A DNA stretch of 64,000 bases. Source: Synanceia verrucosa (taxonomy: Eukaryota > Chordata > Actinopteri > Perciformes > Synanceiidae). Location of the stretch: the NCBI GenBank assembly GCA_029721515.1, contig CM056563.1:14960454-15024453 (forward strand), written 5' to 3'. The position numbers and the translations under genes were made by a program. Positions 1 to 10,810 of the stretch are shown here, piece after piece (within the stretch, counting starts at the first letter, position 1; each line of letters starts with the position of its first letter). The notes under the pieces were generated by a model. That model was not told the origin of the DNA, did no database searches, and saw only the letters and a program-made list of their open reading frames with translations.

Positions 1-1631
1 TGATAAAAATGTTTACACATGAGAAAAGAATCTGTAAATATAATAAAGGTAAGAGTCTGTATTTGTTGTCTCTTGTTCAACTTGTTGAGTTGGATAGTGG
101 AGACTCTAACCAATCCAACGATGTATAGCATGTCCATATAGACAAAAGCTGCCAGCCAATTACCAAAGACCCAAGTTAAACAAATGTGAAGTGAAACATG
201 AGCATCATTGTCATCAGGATTCATCGTCTGAGTACAAATTACTCAAATTTAATGGCAGTCTATCTAATAGTTGTCAACACATTTAACTAAAAACTAAAAT
301 TGTGGGAAAAAAGAAGTGAAAGAAAGATGAAAAATGTAAACAAAAACAAACTTACGCAGCATCGTTTCTTTTGCTGTCACAATAAATATTATGAGGGTTC
401 AATGAAAGATTCTTGCTTGAACTGGTTTCATTCTGTGATAAGCTAAATACTGCAGTTTCAAATACTGAATACAACAATAGTCTAAAAGCATAGCTCAACG
501 GGAGGTTTAAGTGAGGTGAATCACATTGAGCAAAGCTGAATAGAGAGAACTGTTGGTGCAAAGAGACTAATCCAACATCTCTTTCACATAAACTGAACCC
601 ACCAACACAATACAGGGAGCAGACACATTTTGCATGCACATAATCACACATGTGCAGACCAAACACACTAACCTATCCTCACTGATCTATGCACAGATGC
701 ACTCACACAAGACAGCATCTGACATTGGAAGCCCTTTTCAAAAACATGTTTCCTCAAGTGATTTGTGGTTGTTTTATAGAGCCGTGGGAACAGATTGCTC
801 CGATGTGGGGCTCATTCATCAATGTCAACACACACTCTCTCACACACAGCGTTAACACACACACAAACATAACCATGCATACTCTCAAACACACATATAC
901 AAGACAAAATATAGTTATTGTGACTTGACTGCTCCTCTCTCATCACAGGGTCTAATTCGGTTGTGTTCAAACAAATAACAAACAAAAAAACAGATACAAC
1001 AATTTAAGTACAGCCTCATTTACAAGTAGCTAAATGAATCACAAGTATAAATATATGGGGCTGTGGATAGAAACCTGTAGTTCTTTTTACAGAGAGGGAG
1101 AAATCATAGCTGTCAAATATTCACAATGTCTGACAACAACGGATTCCAAATTTAACTTAAGTTAAAGTAGTAAAGGTTGTTATTAAACAAATAGCTACAT
1201 TATATGACACACAAAGATGGGCTTACATACGTCATAGATAGTGATAGTGAGATTATGACCTTTATAATTAACAGGCTGACACAGGGTCTGTTCTGTTGTG
1301 TGATGGCACCAATAGAAAAGAGACGAATGGCTCCCACTTAGTGACTTTGAGGAGAGAGCCATTCATTGATGCTAACTAGGAAGAGAGAGCAACCACCTGT
1401 TCCAGCATATGGCAGCGCCATATAAGCTCACGATGTGTGTGTACATACATTCTTGTTTCATGCATGCTTGTGTTCGTCCTCTTGCAATCAGCTCAGTCAG
1501 ATCAGCAAATAAAATTTGACTCTTACTATGAATAAATACATACTTGGCCATGAATGCTCATTAGCAAATAAACAGCCATTTTGAAATTTACATTTGGTGC
1601 TGATTGGATTAGTGTGAAGTGAATCGACTGC
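1..1631. other. No gene seen; AT-rich non-coding DNA
   Basis: No reading frame here has domain content, supporting splice sites or convincing codon structure. Short open frames at about 350-930 are low-complexity; the part around 820-900 is a loose CACACA-rich tract. I see nothing else that can be named. Confidence 0.6.
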
Positions 1632-1656
1632 TGTGTGTGTGTGTGTGTGTGTGTGT
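1632..1656. repeat. (TG)n microsatellite
   Basis: Uninterrupted TG dinucleotide run of about 25 bases. Open frames across it are repeat artefacts. Confidence 0.95.
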
Positions 1657-1884
1657 TTAGTAGATAATAGAGGCCCAGACACACTCTGACAGACTCTGCC
1701 CCGGCTCAGATCCTCCCATCACATAATCTCTATTGACTGCAGAACATCATCATGAGCACTTGTGCATGCGAGTGTCTGCGCAGTATGCATGTGTGTATAT
1801 ATGCATGTTTGTTTTGTTTACTTTCCCCCGATGTCTGTAGGCAGAGCCAAACACAACACACTTCCTCTCTCACTCGCACGGACA

Positions 1885-1885
<1 letters not shown>

Positions 1886-1921
<36 letters not shown>
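1886..1921. repeat. (AC)n microsatellite
   Basis: Pure AC run of about 36 bases after a CACTCGCACGGACAG lead-in. It is long enough to be polymorphic. Confidence 0.95.
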
Positions 1922-1923
<2 letters not shown>

Positions 1924-2052
1924 TCATCAGCACTGATGTAGTGTGACAGGGCTGTAATTTTAGCTGTGCTGACTCTCTGGGCTTCTCCCTCTCCCTTTGG
2001 CTTACGATCACAGAGTAGTGTACATCAACCGCTGCCTCCAGTGTAGTCTGTT

Positions 2053-2057
<5 letters not shown>

Positions 2058-2084
<27 letters not shown>

Positions 2085-2085
2085 T
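2058..2085. repeat. (GT)n microsatellite
   Basis: Pure GT run of about 28 bases, the third dinucleotide tract within 450 bases. Confidence 0.95.
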
Positions 2086-2215
2086 CATTTCACCATGCAG
2101 ATTCTCCCAGGGTTAGGTCATAGAGTCAAACTAAGGATTCGACTCCTTCACTAATACATTCAAAGATCTCTTCACAACTCACCCAGACATGAACTCTGTG
2201 TGCTGAGTGTGGCAC

Positions 2216-2618
2216 ATTTAAAGCTGTAGTAGGTAATTTTGGAGATCTAGCAGGATTTGAAAGTGGCACACTTCCTCCTCTAAGGTCCACCCCCTCCTCC
2301 CCCTCCCGTCAGTGCTCCATTTCAATGCCACGCCCCTTCTCCTGCTAAATCTGTATTTCTGCAGAGGAGTGTGCTGAATATTTCTGGTAACAGTGAAATG
2401 TGAAGCGAGATAGAGGGGGGCGTGGCAGGATGAGACATGAGGGCATCTTATTATTTGGACCGAAAGGCTGGGATTGGTAAGAATTTCTCGGCCTGCAGAT
2501 TCTTCTCCTTCCTTTTTCTGAACACATAATGTATTGACTGCTCTCAGGATGGAAGGACCATTTCACCCAATATAACAAAAAGTGCCTCTGAACAGGATTA
2601 CTAACTATAGCTTTAAAT
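2216..2618. mobile_element. MITE-like element with terminal inverted repeats
   Basis: The left end reads ATTTAAAGCTGTAGTAGGTA. The reverse complement of the right end reads ATTTAAAGCTATAGTTAGTA, so about 20 bases at the ends are inverted copies with few mismatches. The interior (about 360 bases) has a C-rich block near 2290-2340 and no transposase. The size and structure fit a non-autonomous DNA transposon. The ends include TTTAAA on both sides, so the target duplication cannot be separated from the inverted repeat and the superfamily is left open. Confidence 0.7.
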
Positions 2619-2771
2619 CTTTCTTTACACAGCTCCACTTGTTATCATGATGGACCGCCACAAGAACTGGAGTCAGGGCCAAAATTATTTTTTCAACAGT
2701 ACCTGATGGTGGATAACAGACAGACCTCTCACCATTTACTTGTAGTAATTTGCAGGTATTTCAGTTTTCTA

Positions 2772-3429
2772 AGGTCGCTTTCACACCTAACCAAGCGGAC
2801 TCGGTTCGCTTGGGGGGCTGAAAGTTGCACCATTGTTGCATTTATCACTTGGTTCGTTCCGCTTTCACACTGCAACTGCTACTCACAGACTACAAACAGG
2901 TGGACTGGTTAACTTGTATTGTGCTTCGTTACATTATTTAAGGGAATGTTACAACGTTAACTGCTAATGTAGTTCGTCAGGGATTGAAGCTGTTAATTTT
3001 CTAACTTTGACAATATAACATGTGATAGGACATCAGCACAGAGTTTAAGGACCATGACTGTTAGTAGTTGTGATTATTTTTGTTTAAATAAATTTAAATA
3101 AATTAAAGTAAAATTGTAAATTTATGTTGTTTATGTTGTTCAGACAATTGAACTAAGCTAGCTAACTGCTAATGGTTGTCACTCATTGTTTGTTTTGGTT
3201 TGGAGAGTGTACTGTACATCCATTACCCAAGATACACTGTGTATCGCGTCACAACGTCATTTGGTCCTGTGTTTGGTCCAGTGAGCTTTCACACTGCATA
3301 CAAACCGCACCAGGGTTCACTTGCCAACGAACCAAGACCCCCGTTTTCAAGCGGATCAGAGCTCGTTTGTTTGATCCACACCAGAGTTGGTATGAACTTT
3401 CACACCTGCTCAAACGAAGCAATCTAAGG
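2772..3429. mobile_element. Degenerate non-autonomous element with repeated TTTCACAC motif
   Basis: The segment opens with AAGGTCGCTTTCACACC and closes with ACTTTCACACCTGCTCAAAC. The TTTCACAC word recurs four times (near 2780, 2870, 3290 and 3400) among GGTTCG/CGAACC-like segments. This arrangement is typical of old fish DNA-transposon derivatives. No clean inverted ends or target duplication were found. The open frames at 3172-3564 fall within it and are not taken as genes. Confidence 0.4.
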
Positions 3430-4084
3430 AAACAAACTCTGGTCTCTTTAAAGCAGACCAAAGGAGGCACTGCATTAGTGATCATTATCTATGCCATGCT
3501 CATGCAGGGAAAGCAACCAACCAATAGGAAAAGCGGTTCAAGAGTAATGTCATTGTTATCTTAATAACGTACACAGAGTCTGGATTCATTAGAGGCTCAT
3601 GTGGAGCCTTGAAAACACCATAGGACACATGTCAAGGGCTTTGCAGGTATTTGCAATTAGATTTTGAGAAAAGGTGCTGTTTGTTTCATCTGGAGCCATG
3701 TTCTTCTATATGGGGTGTGACATTGATTGGTTTGCCCTAAAGAAAGACATCTTACAGAGGTTCATAATTGATTTTCTCTTATTAATACAGTACCTGTGGC
3801 CCGAGGCCCCTGTGAGGAGACATGCTTTCTGTGAGTCTGTACACCATGTTTGTATTTGTACACTATAAATGATCTAATCATGTGATTTTCATGCCACGGG
3901 TAAATCTCAGCCTTGTACAGATTGTAAGGCTCCATTTGATATTGTGGTGGGAGGGCAGCTGTCTGTGTACAATAGCTGCAGGTATGTCTTGTTCACTAGT
4001 GTGCAGTGAAAAGCATACTTTATATTTATTCATACAGTATGTTATGTCATATGTTAATTATGTTAGGGCTGCGGACACACTAGG
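3430..4084. other. No gene seen
   Basis: AT-rich sequence without supported features. Short frames at 3674-4109 show no recognisable domain. Confidence 0.5.
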
Positions 4085-4090
4085 TATATA

Positions 4091-4146
4091 CATATATGTT
4101 AAAATCTAATATATATATATTAGATTTTAACACATATGTGTTAAAA

Positions 4147-4188
<42 letters not shown>

Positions 4189-4195
4189 TTTTATG
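4091..4195. repeat. Tandem AT palindromes
   Basis: Positions 4098-4131 form a perfect 34-base palindrome: GTTAAAATCTA, an AT core, then TAGATTTTAAC. It is followed at once by a second palindrome with the same TTAAAATCTA arms around a longer (AT)n core (about 4140-4192). Both could form hairpins or cruciforms. Confidence 0.9.
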
Positions 4196-4454
4196 TATAT
4201 GTATGTATTATATATTATATATGTATTTTTTATCTATATATATATTTTTTTAATTTTGGCTATTTTATACATTGCAGCGCTTCTAATTTCATAGTATGCA
4301 CTGTAATGTAATGATAGTGATACTCTTTTGATTTTGACTGATTTGTGTGTGAGGAAAAAGAGAAAAGCACAGCAACAGGTAACACAATGTTTCTCATTAA
4401 AATCCAAACACCCCAGGCCTTATAGATGTAACATCTGTATAAATGTGTTGTCGT

Positions 4455-4479
4455 TGTGTGTGTGTGTGTGTGTGTGTGT
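4455..4479. repeat. (TG)n microsatellite
   Basis: Pure TG run of about 25 bases. Confidence 0.95.
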
Positions 4480-6549
4480 ATTTGCAGTCCCCTGTTAAGG
4501 CCACGCCGTCATCTGTGTGTCACTAAATAATGACTATGTCTGAGCTGCGTGCCCTCTCGGCTCTCCTGCCTGCACAGTTGTGGGCAGGCAGGAGAGTCAC
4601 ACTCACACACACTCACAGTACTCTGGCTGGCCATGGCTGGCTGACTCTTAAATGTCAGATGACTTTACTCCTGGAGCAATATTTATCCGGCACAGTTTCT
4701 CTTGCTCTCTCTTTCTTTCTGTGGTAAATTGCTAAAATGACAAAAGTAGCCAATTAAAACCCACTGTAATCTTCAGTGTTTCCAAACGATGGGTTCTACA
4801 CCTTGAAAGAAAGCATACTTTATAGCAGTTACACACATTCACACCTGAGATGAAGCTGAACTGTGTTACCTAAAGGGCCGTTCTGCAGCCGGCACCTTCC
4901 TCATTCACCTTCCTCATCCACGGTCTCCCAGCTGCTGTGAGATAACATTATGGCCCACCAGATTGCTTTCTTTATAGAGCCTCTCAGCTACTGCTGTACC
5001 CCATGCTTTGCAGAGTCAGATAATAACAGTTGATAAATTTCATATTAAAGCTGCACTGGGACATTTCACATCTTGGTGCAGTCATCACATTCACTGATGA
5101 TTTATACAGAAGGACAAAGGAATAGATGACACAGGCAAAAGATCTCATGCCCAAAAACATTAAAAAAAAAACCTGATCCTGATTTTTGATGCTGCTGAGT
5201 GGTTCGTGGTCAGTCTAACATCATCTCTGAGTAAAATCAAACTAATGCAAAAGGTTAATGGACTTTGCTGTGTCAAGGATAATTGCAGCACACATGAATG
5301 CACTTAGAGAGAAGGGAAAAGTTCAAATTATGTTATGAAACCTTCATTTCATAACCATGATTGTTGTTTTGCCTGCAGTTAAACTTATATCCATCTAAAA
5401 CAGAATGGATGGAAGAAAAAAAGGACAGGTGGAGCACTGAGAGAAGTCCAGAGAGGACAGTTGATGTTGGTGTGTCAAGTTTTCCACCTCATCTCAGGAG
5501 CAGAATGAACTTAATACAATGAGCGTAAATGAAACAAAGCAACAGAAAGACTAATTATGTGAAGAATTAAAGTACAAAACTACAGACGTGCAAGAGACGT
5601 AAATATGCAATATGATATTGTCTGTTTTCATTACATTTTAAATTAGTACAGAGATGAGCAAACTATTTGACCAAATCCAAAGTGTTGGCGTGAAATAAAC
5701 CTGACAGATTGCCTCGCTAGTTGTCCATATACCATAGTATATATATAATATTCCACCTGTGTAATCTGCGTATAACTGATGTGTGTATCCTCACATAACT
5801 TGAAAGCATCAGCCTCAGCAAGCTGATGGACCGGCTGTGAGTACAGTCCAGCAGCTCAGGAGGGATGCCCCAAAAGCAAGTGTTTCTGAAGAGGTTATGA
5901 AGTATTGATTTGGTTTCCTGACCAAAAAACTGTAATTTATTTACACACACACAGTATCTGCTATAGAAAAATAAAAAAACACTAACAGTCCCAAAACCCG
6001 CAGTAACTCATACATATAGTATGTTATATGTGGAGAGAGCAAGAGGGACAGAGGAAGAGAGAGAGTTTCAGGTGTAAGCGCACTAAAATTAATAGTTTTA
6101 TATCAAACATATATCAACATTTTCTAGCGATGGGTTTACCCAGTGACATTTCTTTTCACGGACACACGTGCATGGACATGACATTACAATAAATGTACCC
6201 ATTTAAATGAAGCTGTTTATTTGCATTTTAAGGGAAAGGACAACTATAAGCTATTTTAAAAACAATGAATTCCCTTATACATATACTGTACATACCAATT
6301 AATGACAGGTGACCACCACAGCATTGTTCCATCGTTGGTGGTTTTCTTAATTGTAACAATTTGTCATCTAAAAAGTGTTATTCATCCAAAAACAAAACAA
6401 AAAAAAAACCTTGTACCATGGCAGAAATTCTGAGCTTGACGTTCTCAGTCTTAAATGTCACTCTTCGGTCTGAGCCGCCTCAGGTCATTACAACATCACA
6501 CCGGAGGACAAGACTGGAGTAAAACTGACAAATGAACCTGACGATCTCA
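4480..6549. other. No gene seen
   Basis: Two kilobases of AT-rich sequence without a supported gene. Only short simple tracts are visible, including a purine-rich stretch near 6030-6070. Confidence 0.5.
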
Positions 6550-6559
6550 ACACACACGC

Positions 6560-6601
<42 letters not shown>
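6550..6601. repeat. (CA)n microsatellite
   Basis: About 50 bases of CA, slightly interrupted by CG at its left end (ACACGCACACGCACAC). Confidence 0.95.
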
Positions 6602-6602
<1 letters not shown>

Positions 6603-7201
6603 GTTGTACATCAGCGACCTGATGGAAATCTGGCCTGGGCTAACCAGCTGGAAAAGTGACCCTCTGGTTAATGGAGTGGCCGAGGGAATGAGAGGATGAG
6701 AGGAAGAGAGGAAGAAGATGAGTGAGCGAAAGTGTGTGTGTGTGTGAAGCTCAAAGATAATTCTAGTTCATTACTTTGGTCTTAGTTTTGCAGTCATTTC
6801 TGGCGGTCATTACATTATTCTCATCTAAATAACTGCCGTGCTAATGCAACAGTCGCAAATTAAGGAACGGTGGCAAAACCTGAGAGAAAAACACTGACTT
6901 CATAATGAACAATATGCCTTAATACCTTACGAAAACTCAGCCTACCACTCACCTGCTGTTTTTGTATGCAACACAGTTTAACAGGCAATTAATCACAATC
7001 TTTGTCTGTATAATTAATTTTGCATGTGACCAGCAGAAAGAGGAAGGAAGGGACTCTGTTCAGCCTTCATTTATTCGTACAGCACTAATTACGAGGATAT
7101 CTTCCAACAACCGAGCATGAAATCACGTTATCTGGTCCGATCGGACAGAAAGAGACTGGAAGAAAGGAAAAAATAGAGCTAGTTGATTGCCATGAACTCT
7201 T

Positions 7202-7646
7202 CCCATATGGAAAAGAAACACAAAAAAATATATTAAAAAATGTACTGAAATTCATGAATAGTATATGATTTACTCTTGAAAGTGTCCATTTGCATTCTTT
7301 TCATATAAGATAATGAAAAGAAGGATAAGGATATTGTATGTATCATTCACTGTTGTATGCTTTACATACCAGGTTCATACAAAGGAAATCTCCTTTGTGT
7401 AAAGCAAACAACAGTGAATCTGGATATAAGATCCTTACAAAATGAAACAAAATGAAACTTGTATGATTTGGGTATTTATCAGAATAGTATATGACAGTAA
7501 TGATACATACAATATCCTTATACTTCTTTTTATTATCTTGTTTAAAAAGAATGCAGAAGTGGCCATTTTCAAGAGTAAATCATATACTATCCATGAATTT
7601 TAGGACATTTTTTTAATCATTTTTTTCTGTTTCTTTTCCGTATGGG
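7202..7646. mobile_element. Fold-back element with long inverted arms and a nested inner hairpin
   Basis: The left arm (about 7202-7353, starting CCCATATGGAAAAGAAACA) is repeated in inverted form in the right arm (about 7495-7646, ending TTCTTTTCCGTATGGG). The arms align for about 150 bases with scattered mismatches and small gaps. The loop holds a second inverted repeat: ATTCACTGTTGT and TGCTTTAC at 7345-7365 pair with GTAAAGCAAACAACAGTGAAT ending at 7419. No coding sequence is present. It fits a fold-back MITE that can form a hairpin within a hairpin; the superfamily is unknown. Confidence 0.8.
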
Positions 7647-7705
7647 TTGGACTGCCTGTTCACACGACTATAAAGAACCTACACAGACGTTTACATACTG
7701 TGCAT

Positions 7706-7810
7706 ACACTCACCAGCCACTTTATTAGATTCAAGATTCTAGGCGTTTATCATATGAACAGTAAGATGTGTTTCCCCGTACAATGAAATACGTCCTCTGC
7801 TATATGATAC
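7706..7810. repeat. Interspersed-repeat fragment
   Basis: The sequence CACTCACCAGCCACTTTATT followed by GTACAATGAAATACG resembles, from general knowledge of fish genomes, the ends of common interspersed repeats. It is a short fragment without coding content. Confidence 0.4.
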
Positions 7811-8825
7811 GTTTTAAGCTTGTCCATGTGCTTAAGTGTAAGTGTTAGCACAATGACTGGATTTCAATGTTATACACCAAGTGTGTAACCTCATATATAT
7901 ATGTGCGAGGGATAAACGAAGGGCACAGATACAACAGGTGTGACAGAAACACTGGACAAAGTAGAGAAGGGAAAGGAGAAGCACTTGTCTTGTCAGCACT
8001 CCACCTGTCATCAGCCATCAACTCAATTCACCTTGGACACAAAAAACGCACACACATACGCACGCACGCAAGCACACACACACACACACACACTATCAGG
8101 TCACCGTGGCAGGTATAGCAAAAGCCACAGACTCACTGCTCAAATCTGACATTCCAGGTGTAAAATTCATACTCAAAAAAAATAGCGTTTGAGCAGAGAA
8201 GGTGGACAGAGAAGTGGTATATAATTTGTACAAGAGATGGACTTTCCACTAAAACCTCCAATACAAACAATATTCCTCTGACAGAATCCCAGTAAAGCAG
8301 TCCCAGGTGTTTACCTCTGCGCCCCAAGGTCAGACCTTTCGATGAGTTATTGGGATGCTATCGGCAGCAGGGGGAGAAAAATAGTCTCAATGTGGACAGT
8401 AACATTGTATCCCAAGGGCAGCTGAGCTTGGAGGTAAACTGTGCTTCATCTCCTGCGGAGTGGTGAGTGTTTAAAGTTCAATCAAAGTCATTTTCACGCA
8501 ACAGAAAATTCATATCAGAATGAACCAGCGCTGCATCTTTCCCACACAGCATGTTGTTTTTCTGACTTTTAAATCAAAGTGGACTGACTTAACATTGTCT
8601 TTATCAGTCACGTCTTTAACACAGTTGGCGTTCATGCTTTTGTTTACAAGTAATCTGCATTACAATTCATTAGTGCGCTTACATTAAGATGCTCGTATTT
8701 GAATGAAACACTTTTATTGGCCTTTTTATTTGGCTGGAATCTCCACTGGTTACCAACAGTCCAGCACAAATCCTTCCATGAAATAAGCAGTTGACCTTTG
8801 AGGTGTAAATTCAACATATTTCATT
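7811..8825. other. No gene seen; includes a CA microsatellite at 8048-8093
   Basis: Apart from the CA tract with CGCACGCACG interruptions, nothing can be named. Confidence 0.5.
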
Positions 8826-8945
8826 ATCACAGAGTCAGGCTAGCTCTCTGTTTCCAGGCTTTATGCTACGCTAATCGTCAGTAGGCTGTAAGCATCATAT
8901 CTGCTGGAAAGACATGACGGTGGTATTGAGTGCTTTGACTAACCA
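8826..8945. repeat. Interspersed repeat, copy A (partner near 49,075)
   Basis: The stretch GTCAGGCTAGCTCTCTGTTT, TTTCCAGGCTTTATGCTA and the following AGTAGGCTGTAAGCATCATA parallel CCAGACTAGCTGTTTGCCTA, TTTCCAGTCTTTATGCTG and TACTGGCTTCAGCTTGAT at 49,100-49,180. Two diverged copies in the same orientation show this is a dispersed repeat, not a gene. Confidence 0.6.
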
Positions 8946-9829
8946 AAAAGCTGTCAAGTACCTTTAAGGAGCAAAGTAAGTTCAGTACATGTCAGTCCAA
9001 GTTATGCTGACTACATTTAAATGACTGATTTAAGCGATGGATATATTAATTACACTGGTAAATTCAAATAAAAATCTTTCTTTGGCTTAATATCTATTAG
9101 AAGAAATGGAGAAAGACTTTATGCAGACATTATGGAGTCAAACAAATCTTGACTTGTAATGCAGTGCTGCTCAGATGATCCAACACTATTACATTTTTGA
9201 ATCTAACCTACACAAATTGCATAGTGCATATCTGCAGTCACAGGCTACAACAGAGGAAAAACACATAGTTAAATTTCTAGAACCAAATCCCCCCCAACAA
9301 TGAACAGAAATCCACAGGGATCCTTTAAGTTTTGTCCCCAGTGCTGCATTTCATGCAGTTTTCTTCTGAAATGCTGCACTTGGGGATTGTGTGACACTGT
9401 TCTAGAATTGACATGCTTTTGTCTAAATCCAGCTTTTGTAATGCTATGTGGAGGCCATATCCTAGTAAATAAAGCAGCTTCAGTCAGAGCCGTCAACCGA
9501 GTCTGCAAAGATAAAACCAGGAATGTACAAGACATGGCCCTTCACACATTCATTTTCTACTACACAGGCTCTTTGGCTTGGTACACTCAATCAAATGTGT
9601 GGTCAACAGCCACTAGCTAATGTTTAAACATTATTTTCTGCATGGCCCAGTAAGAGATCACCCCTAAGCCCTGCAGCAGCACTGATTGTTGCATTTAATG
9701 CACACAGGGATTCAACTCGCCTCAACACATCTGAATCAAAAGAGTGAACTGGTTTTCTTGTAAGCCGCTGAGAGAAGGCAGTTCTGACACTGACAGAGAG
9801 ACAATGTGGAAAATGATAGAAAATAGTTA
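8946..9829. other. No gene seen
   Basis: AT-rich sequence. The frames at 9269-9620 on both strands overlap each other and show no domain, so they are not called. Confidence 0.5.
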
Positions 9830-10073
9830 GATACTTAGAAGGAGTAAAATGGGGTGGGGGAGAGCTGTGGAGGGCTGGGGTAAAGTGAGAGGAGCTCTGG
9901 GGCAGGGTGACGGGGGTCCGCGGCGATAGTGGCCGATAGGCATTGCTGCTGCCCGGCCAAAGCCGACGGGTAGCACCCGGGGTCTGCCTGGAGGTCCAAA
10001 GCTTCAAAGTGTAACAGTGAATGAAAAGCAGCCACCTTGGGCATCATCATGGATACTTAGAAGGAGTAAAATG
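9830..10073. repeat. GC-rich insert flanked by 22-bp direct repeats
   Basis: The same 22 bases (GATACTTAGAAGG followed by AGTAAAATG) occur at 9830-9851 and 10052-10073. The 200 bases between them are far richer in G+C than the neighbourhood, with GGGGGTCCGCGGCGATAG and CCCGGCCAAAGCCGACGG. On the minus strand the insert starts at the repeat boundary with ATGATGATGCCCAAGG and is open for 71 codons (MMMPKVAAFHSLLHFEALDL...). Direct repeats of this length suggest target duplication by a retroposition-type insertion of a foreign, possibly exon-derived, fragment. The source is not recognised. Confidence 0.65.
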
Positions 10074-10079
10074 TGCGGC

Positions 10080-10154
<75 letters not shown>

Positions 10155-10345
10155 CACATATATACACATATACGTATACACACGTATGTATATATATGTG
10201 TATATACATATGTACACGTGTGTGTATATACACATATACACACACGTGTACATATGTACATATATATACACATATGTACGTACACACGTGTACATACATA
10301 TACACACGTGTATATATACACGTGTATATGCACATATACATATAT

Positions 10346-10391
<46 letters not shown>

Positions 10392-10392
10392 A

Positions 10393-10478
<86 letters not shown>

Positions 10479-10480
10479 AT
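10080..10480. repeat. Large AT/CA/GT alternating simple-sequence block
   Basis: About 400 bases of alternating purine-pyrimidine sequence: a (TA)n core of more than 60 bases, then mixed TATACACAC/GTGTATATA variants, another (TA)n core, (CATA)n and (CA)n. The six long open frames here encode only IYIYIY/THTHTH-type peptides and are artefacts. Confidence 0.95.
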
Positions 10481-10578
10481 ATTCGCTCACCTGCCTTGAC
10501 TCGAACTTATGACATCATCAATCCATAGGATTCAATATGACATCGGTCCACCCTTTTGGTGGACATATACATACAGTA

Positions 10579-10609
<31 letters not shown>

Positions 10610-10734
10610 ATAAGTGATTGGAGCACCTGATTCTGATTATTTGGATTGATTTTATACTTTAAAAATTAAGAATATTTTTCTGTTCTTTACATTACATTAT
10701 TTGTACTGTGATTGCATTTCTTTCTGCTGCTACA
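10481..10734. other. No gene seen
   Basis: Short transition region with a small GATATA tandem near 10,588-10,612. Confidence 0.5.
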
Positions 10735-10806
10735 AAGTATTTTCCCAGGTTGGGATCAATAAAGTAATTCTATTCTTTTCTATTCTACTATTCTATTCTA
10801 TATTCT
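10735..10806. repeat. Retroposon-type 3' tail with ATTCT repeat
   Basis: GGTTGGGATCAATAAAGTAA followed by a variable (TTCTA)n tract resembles the common 3' tail of fish LINE-like retroposons. It directly precedes the coiled-coil pseudogene segment. Confidence 0.5.
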
Positions 10807-10810
10807 ATTC

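Noticed and set aside
3172..3564. 130-codon plus-strand frame
   Set aside because: Lies mostly within a degenerate repeated element, with a competing frame on the same strand and no domain.
9835..10050. 71-codon minus-strand frame MMMPKVAAF... as a gene
   Set aside because: No splice sites or promoter signals at the ends, and it is bounded by direct repeats. Kept as part of an insertion, not called a gene.
10004..10528. Several overlapping open frames of about 140-160 codons on both strands
   Set aside because: They encode only IYIYIY, THTHTH or VCVCVC peptides from TA/CA/GT repeats and exist in nearly every frame.
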